Below are positions 7,319-11,331 of a stretch of 11,331 bases of DNA, piece after piece. The translations under genes and the position numbers were made by a program. This DNA comes from SZAS-103 sp964449135 (GTDB lineage Bacteria > Pseudomonadota > Gammaproteobacteria > Xanthomonadales > Xanthomonadaceae), in assembly GCA_964449135.1 (NCBI GenBank), contig CAYUXZ010000059.1, positions 1-11,331 of the forward strand, written 5' to 3'. Position 1 is the first letter of the stretch, and each line of letters starts with the position of its first letter. The notes beneath the pieces are model-generated. The model was not told the DNA's origin. It saw only the letters and a program-made list of their open reading frames with translations, and did no database searches.

Positions 7319-7623
7319 CCATTACCCTCGGCCATTACCTGACCCTGGGCGCGATCCTGTTCTCGATCGGCGTCGCCGGCATCTTCATCAACCGCAAGAA
7401 CTTGATCATCCTGCTGATGTCGATCGAGCTGATGTTGCTAGCAGTGAACCTCAACTTCGTCGCGTTCTCGCGCTTCCTCGGCGATGCGGCGGGGCAGGTG
7501 TTCGTGTTCTTCATCCTGACCGTCGCGGCCGCCGAATCGGCGATCGGCCTGGCGATCCTGGTGACGCTGTTTCGCAATCGCCGCGACATCAATGTCGCGC
7601 AGATCGACGAACTCAAAGGCTGA
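7315..7623 (+). CDS. nuoK: NADH-quinone oxidoreductase subunit K (ND4L type, membrane)
   Basis: NuoK is a three-helix membrane subunit that carries two buried glutamates of the proton-transfer axis. The product is 102 aa (E. coli 100). The helices lie at about residues 6-24, 30-50 and 61-85. The key acids are E38 in SIELMLLAVNLNFV and E74 in AAAESAIGLAI, matching E. coli E36 and E72. Initiation is at GTG 7315 (GTGA overlap with the nuoJ stop), supported by AGGAGA 7 nt upstream; no ATG is available near the N-terminus. The stop is 3 nt before nuoL. Confidence 0.98.
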   Translation: MTITLGHYLTLGAILFSIGVAGIFINRKNLIILLMSIELMLLAVNLNFVAFSRFLGDAAGQVFVFFILTVAAAESAIGLAILVTLFRNRRDINVAQIDELKG

Positions 7624-7626
7624 CCC

Positions 7627-9829
7627 GTGATCTCGCAGACGACACTCCTGATCATCGCGCTCACGCCGCTGCTCGGCGCCATCGTTGCCGGCCTCTTCGG
7701 CCGAGTGATCGGCCGCGCCGGCGCGCACTGGGTGACGATCCTCGGCGTCGCGGTGAGTTGCGCGTATTCCGGGCAAGTGCTCTGGCAACTGCTGCATGGC
7801 GCGTCGCCCTACAACGCGAACGTCTATACCTTCTTCGAGATCGGCGGGTATTCCGCGCACGTCGGATTCCTGATCGACAACCTCACCGCGATGATGATGT
7901 TCGTGGTGAGCTTCGTCTCGCTGCTCGTGCACGTCTATACGATCGGCTACATGGCCGACGACGACGGCTACCAGCGCTTCTTCGCGTACATCTCGCTGTT
8001 CACGTTCTCTATGTTGATGCTCGTGATGAGCAACAACTTCCTGCAATTGTTCTTCGGCTGGGAAGCGGTGGGCCTGGTGTCCTACCTGCTGATCGGCTTC
8101 TGGTACACGCGCCCGAGCGCGATCTTCGCCAACCTCAAGGCTTTCCTCGTCAACCGCGTCGGAGACTTCGGCTTCCTGCTCGGCATCGCCGGCGTGCTGG
8201 CCTGGTGCGGCTCGCTGGATTACGCCGAGGTTTTCGCGAAAGCGCCTTCGCTCGCGAACCTGAGCGTGGAGATTTTCGCCGGCCATCCGTGGTCGGTGCC
8301 GACGGTGATATGCATCTGCCTGTTCGTCGGCGCGATGGGCAAGTCGGCGCAGGTGCCGCTGCACGTCTGGCTGCCGGACTCGATGGAAGGCCCGACCCCG
8401 ATCTCGGCGTTGATCCACGCCGCGACGATGGTGACCGCGGGCATCTTCATGGTTGCGCGCATGTCGCCGCTGTTCGAGCAGTCGCAGACCGCGTTGGACT
8501 TCGTGCTTTTCATCGGTGCGACGACCGCGTTCTTCACCGGCCTGATCGGCGTGGTGCAGAACGACATCAAGCGAGTGGTCGCGTACTCGACGCTTTCGCA
8601 ACTTGGTTACATGACAGTCGCGTTGGGCGCGTCCGCGTATTCTGTCGCGGTCTATCACCTGATGACGCACGCCTTCTTCAAGGCGCTGCTGTTCCTCGGC
8701 GCGGGTTCTGTGATCATCGCGCTCCACCACGAGCAGGACATGCGCAAGATGGGCGGCCTGCGCAAGTACATGCCGGTGACGTGGATCACGATGTGGGTCG
8801 GCACGCTTGCCCTGGTCGGCACGCCGTTCTTCTCCGGCTTCTACTCAAAGGACAGCATCATCGACGCCGCGAAGTCCGCGGCCGAGCACGGCGGCTGGGT
8901 GCAGCACTACGCCTATCTCGCTGTGCTGCTCGGCGTGTTCGTGACCAGCTTCTACAGCTTCCGCCTGTTGTACATGACCTTCCACGGCGAGGAGCGCTTT
9001 CGCCACGCCCATGACGATCATGCGCACGATCGCGACGCGCATGAGGTGACAGCGCACGACGACCACGCGCACGACGACCACGCGCACGACGACCACGCGC
9101 ACGACGACCACGCGCACGACGNNNNNNNNNNNNNNNNNNNNNNNNNNNNNNNNNNNNNNNNNNNNNNNNNNNNNNNNNNNNNNNNNNNNNNNNNNNNNNN
9201 NNNNNNNNNNNNNNNNNNNNNACCACGACCACCACGGCCCCGTCGAACCGAAAGAGTCTCCGCTCGTCGTCACCGTTCCGCTGATCCTGCTCGCGATCCC
9301 GTCCATGCTAGTCGGCTGGTTCACGGTCGGGACGATGCTGTTTGGCAAGTTCTTCGACGGCTCGATCGTGGTCGATGCGGCGAAGCATCCGGCGATGGCG
9401 GAGATGGCCGAGGAGTTCCACGGCGCGACCGCGATGGCACTGCACGCCTTCTCGTGGAACTCGCCGCTGTGGCTGGCGATCGCCGGCTTCGCACTCGCGA
9501 CCTACATCTACCTGCTGCACCCGGCGCTGGCGGGCAAGCTCAAGAAGACCTTCGCGCTGCCCGCGCGCATCCTCGAGGAGAAGTACGGCTTCGACAAGCT
9601 GTGGATCGACGGTTTCGCCGGCATCGGCGTGATGCTCGGCAAGCTGTTCTGGCGCGCGGGCGACGCCGCGGTGATCGACGGCGTTGTCGTGGACGGCACC
9701 TCGAACTTCATCGGCCGCGCGGCCGCCGTGCTGCGCAACCTGCAGTCGGGTTACCTCTACCACTACGCGTTCGCGATGATCCTCGGATTGATCGCGCTGC
9801 TGGGCGTGCTGCTGCGCTGGCAGCCCTGA
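7627..9829 (+). CDS. nuoL: NADH-quinone oxidoreductase subunit L (ND5 type, antiporter-like pump), split by an assembly gap
   Basis: NuoL is the distal antiporter-like pump of the membrane arm, with a long lateral C-terminal helix. 498 residues are readable before the gap and 201 after it, so the protein is about 700 aa plus whatever is missing (E. coli 613). Pump residues are E146 (WEAVG), D180, K239 (AMGKSAQVPLHVWLPDSMEGP), H264, K352 (THAFFKALLFLGAGS) and K408 (SGFYSKDS), matching E. coli E144, D178, K229, H254, K342 and K399. After TM13 (ends about residue 452, TFHGEERF) comes a His/Asp-rich loop with AHDDH repeats, where the sequence breaks off. The 3' part resumes at ESPLVVTVPL (TM14), then the lateral-helix region (KYGFDKLWIDG...) and a last helix ending LRWQP. 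GTG 7627 is the start (AAAGG at 7615-7619, 7 nt upstream). The parts before and after the Ns are in different nominal frames because 100 Ns is a placeholder; I see no sign of a true frameshift. Confidence 0.95.
9052..9121 (+). repeat. 15-bp tandem repeat coding for AHDDH in NuoL
   Basis: The unit GCGCACGACGACCAC occurs at 9052-9066, 9067-9081, 9082-9096 and 9097-9111, all identical, followed by 10 further bases of the unit up to the gap, about 4.7 copies. It encodes AHDDH at NuoL residues 476-495 and AHD at 496-498. A less regular His/Asp stretch precedes it (RHAHDDHAHDRDAHEVT, residues 459-475), and after the gap the loop continues as HDHHG. The true copy number is unknown because the array runs into the Ns. 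Confidence 0.95.
9122..9221. other. assembly gap of exactly 100 N inside nuoL
   Basis: Bases 9122-9221 are all N. Exactly 100 is the usual placeholder for a gap of unknown length. It starts inside the 15-bp tandem array and ends in similar His/Asp codons. For an intact nuoL the missing length must be a multiple of 3, including zero: the G at 9121 is codon position 1 and the A at 9222 is codon position 2. Confidence 0.97.
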
Positions 9830-9848
9830 GCCAAGGACCGCACCGTTC

Positions 9849-11331
9849 ATGGACAAGCTGATGTCGCTGATGCCACCCATCCTGAGCCTGCTGATCTGGC
9901 TGCCGATCTTCGGCGGCGCGATCACGCTGGCGCTCGGGCAGCGTCCTTCGACGGCACGCTGGTTCGCGCTGATCGTCGCGTTGTTCTGCTTCGCGTTCAG
10001 CGTGCAGTTGCTCGCGAACTTCGACCGCGGTAGCGGCCTGATGCAATTCGTCGAAGGCCATGTCTGGGTAAAGACGTACAACATCAACTACGCGCTTGGC
10101 GTGGACGGCATTTCGGTCGCGCTGATCGTGCTGACCTGCCTGACGACCGTGCTGGTGATCATCGGCGCGTGGACGGCGATCACCCAGCGCGTGCACCAGT
10201 ACCTCGCTTCGTTCCTGATGCTGCAGGGCGTGATGGTCGGCGTGTTCTGCGCCCTCGACGCAATGCTGTTCTACGTGTTCTTCGAGGCGATGCTGATCCC
10301 GATGTTCATCATCATCGGCGTCTGGGGCGGGCCGCGGCGCGTCTATGCGAGCGTCAAGTTCTTCCTCTACACCTTCCTCGGCTCGATCTTCATGCTGGTC
10401 GGCCTGATCTACCTGTACCTGAAGGCGGGCAGCTTCGCGCTCACCGATCTGCAGGCGCTGCCGCTGTCCATGCAGGAACAGACTTGGCTGTTCTTCGCAT
10501 TCCTGATCGCGTTCGCGGTGAAGGTACCGATGTTCCCGGTGCACACCTGGCTGCCCGACGCGCACGTGGAGGCGCCGACCGGCGGTTCGGTGATCCTGGC
10601 GGCGATCATGCTGAAGATCGGCGGATACGGATTCCTGCGCTTCTCGCTGCCGATCGTGCCGGATGCGGGCGCACACTACGCTTGGCTGATCGTCGCGCTC
10701 TCGCTGATCGCGGTGATGTACATCGGCCTGGTCGCGCTGGTGCAGGAGGACATGAAGAAGCTGATCGCGTACTCGTCGGTCGCGCACATGGGCTTCGTGA
10801 CCCTGGGCGTGTTCATCGGCTTCGCGCTGGTGCGCGACTCGGCCGACGCCGCGCAGCTCGGCCTGCAGGGCGCGATGGTGCAGATGATCTCGCATGGCTT
10901 CATCTCCGGCGCGCTGTTCTCCTGCGTCGGCGTGCTCTACGACCGCGTGCACTCGCGCATGATCCGCGACTACGGCGGCGTGGTGAACACGATGCCGTGG
11001 TTCGCGACGCTGTTCGTGTTCTTCGCGATGGCGAATTCCGGCCTGCCGGGCACGTCCGGCTTCGTCGGCGAATTCATGGTGATCCTCGCCGCGTTCCAGC
11101 GCAGCCCGCTGATCGCGTTCGGCGCGGCGACCACGCTGGTGCTCGGCGCGGCGTACACGCTGTGGATGGTCAAGCGCGTGGTGTTCGGCAAGGTCGCCAA
11201 CCACCACGTCGCCGAACTGCAGGACATGAACTATCGAGAGGCGATCGTGCTCGGCGTGTTCGCTATCGGCCTGCTGCTGATCGGCGTGTACCCGAAGCCG
11301 CTGACCGACCTGATGGCGACCGCCGTTTCCC
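9849..11331 (+). CDS. nuoM: NADH-quinone oxidoreductase subunit M (ND4 type, antiporter-like pump), 3' end outside window
   Basis: NuoM is the middle antiporter-like pump of the membrane arm. 494 codons are visible with no stop, close to the family length (E. coli 509), so only a few residues are missing. Conserved pump residues are E146 (FFEAMLIPMF), K225 (AVKVPMFPVHTWLPDAHVEAP), K256 (IMLKIGGYG) and E408 (GTSGFVGEFM), matching E. coli E144, K234, K265 and E407. The terminal Glu in place of Lys distinguishes NuoM from NuoL. The DMKKLIAYSSVAHMGF motif (301-316) is also typical. The start is ATG 9849, with AAGGA at 9833-9837 a slightly long 11 nt upstream; ATG 9861 is an alternative. The 19-nt spacer after nuoL is the largest in the window and holds no terminator-like hairpin that I can see. 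nuoN would be expected downstream. Confidence 0.98.
   Translation, partial: MDKLMSLMPPILSLLIWLPIFGGAITLALGQRPSTARWFALIVALFCFAFSVQLLANFDRGSGLMQFVEGHVWVKTYNINYALGVDGISVALIVLTCLTTVLVIIGAWTAITQRVHQYLASFLMLQGVMVGVFCALDAMLFYVFFEAMLIPMFIIIGVWGGPRRVYASVKFFLYTFLGSIFMLVGLIYLYLKAGSFALTDLQALPLSMQEQTWLFFAFLIAFAVKVPMFPVHTWLPDAHVEAPTGGSVILAAIMLKIGGYGFLRFSLPIVPDAGAHYAWLIVALSLIAVMYIGLVALVQEDMKKLIAYSSVAHMGFVTLGVFIGFALVRDSADAAQLGLQGAMVQMISHGFISGALFSCVGVLYDRVHSRMIRDYGGVVNTMPWFATLFVFFAMANSGLPGTSGFVGEFMVILAAFQRSPLIAFGAATTLVLGAAYTLWMVKRVVFGKVANHHVAELQDMNYREAIVLGVFAIGLLLIGVYPKPLTDLMATAVS

Noticed and set aside
9052..9121. Short direct repeats as a CRISPR-like array
   Set aside because: The units are 15 bp, directly abutting with no spacers, and in frame with nuoL, so they are a coding microsatellite-type array.
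8858..9235. - strand frames with RGRRA or VVRVV repeats across the gap
   Set aside because: They are reverse-strand readings of the NuoL tandem repeat with no independent evidence of coding.
9121..9829. nuoL as a frameshifted pseudogene or two separate genes
   Set aside because: The frame change comes only from the nominal 100-N gap. The residues on both sides continue the same NuoL domain without loss of conserved segments.
9827..9849. Possible internal promoter or terminator between nuoL and nuoM
   Set aside because: The spacer is only 19 nt and holds just a Shine-Dalgarno-like AAGGA. I saw no hairpin, T-run or -35/-10 pair.
9708..11207. A 499-codon open frame on the - strand opposite nuoM
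   Set aside because: It is a shadow of nuoM: a His/Arg/Asp/Glu-rich reading of hydrophobic codons with no family resemblance.
1..11331. A hidden novel system (defence, mobile element, RNA gene)
   Set aside because: Essentially every base lies in a recognised nuo gene or in a junction shorter than 50 nt. No tRNA, insertion sequence, integrase or foreign-composition segment was seen.

Overview
The window is one uninterrupted piece of a respiratory complex I operon (proton-pumping NADH:ubiquinone oxidoreductase, nuo), all on the + strand. The order is nuoD (3' part)-nuoE-nuoF-nuoG-nuoH-(a 17-codon short ORF)-nuoI-nuoJ-nuoK-nuoL-nuoM (5' part). The DNA is GC-rich with strong G/C bias at third codon positions, which is why long spurious ORFs appear on both strands. 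The NuoE, NuoG and NuoI sequences, the lack of the N7 cluster in NuoG and the separate nuoD and nuoE genes fit a gammaproteobacterium of the Xanthomonadales/Lysobacterales type. That placement is recognition from memory, not a search, and the genus is not resolved.

Layout: 1-2727 encodes the end of the quinone-site subunit NuoD, then the NADH-oxidising pair NuoE (2Fe-2S N1a) and NuoF (FMN, 4Fe-4S N3). 2724-5087 encodes NuoG (N1b, N4, N5). 5084-6145 encodes NuoH, the membrane subunit that closes the quinone cavity. 6192-6680 encodes NuoI (N6a, N6b). 6686-7623 encodes the small membrane subunits NuoJ and NuoK. 7627-9829 encodes the antiporter-like pump NuoL, interrupted by a 100-N assembly gap. 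9849-11331 encodes most of the antiporter-like pump NuoM. Electrons pass from NADH to FMN in NuoF, through the iron-sulfur chain of NuoE/F/G/I (and NuoB, outside the window) to quinone at NuoB/D/H. The energy released drives proton translocation through NuoH/J/K/L/M/N.

The genes are packed extremely tightly. Several junctions are 4-nt ATGA or GTGA stop/start overlaps and the largest spacer is 19 nt, so there is no internal room for promoters or terminators and translational coupling is likely. The operon promoter, the 5' end of nuoD, nuoA-C, the 3' end of nuoM and nuoN lie outside the window.

I see no novel defence, mobile or biosynthetic system here. Points worth a second look are: (1) a His/Asp-rich 15-bp tandem repeat in the NuoL TM13-TM14 loop, at which the assembly broke; (2) a 17-aa ORF with its own Shine-Dalgarno, fitted exactly between nuoH and nuoI by ATGA overlaps at both ends, possibly born from duplication of the junction; (3) a cluster of family-atypical residues in the first 66 bases that looks like sequence error at a contig edge.
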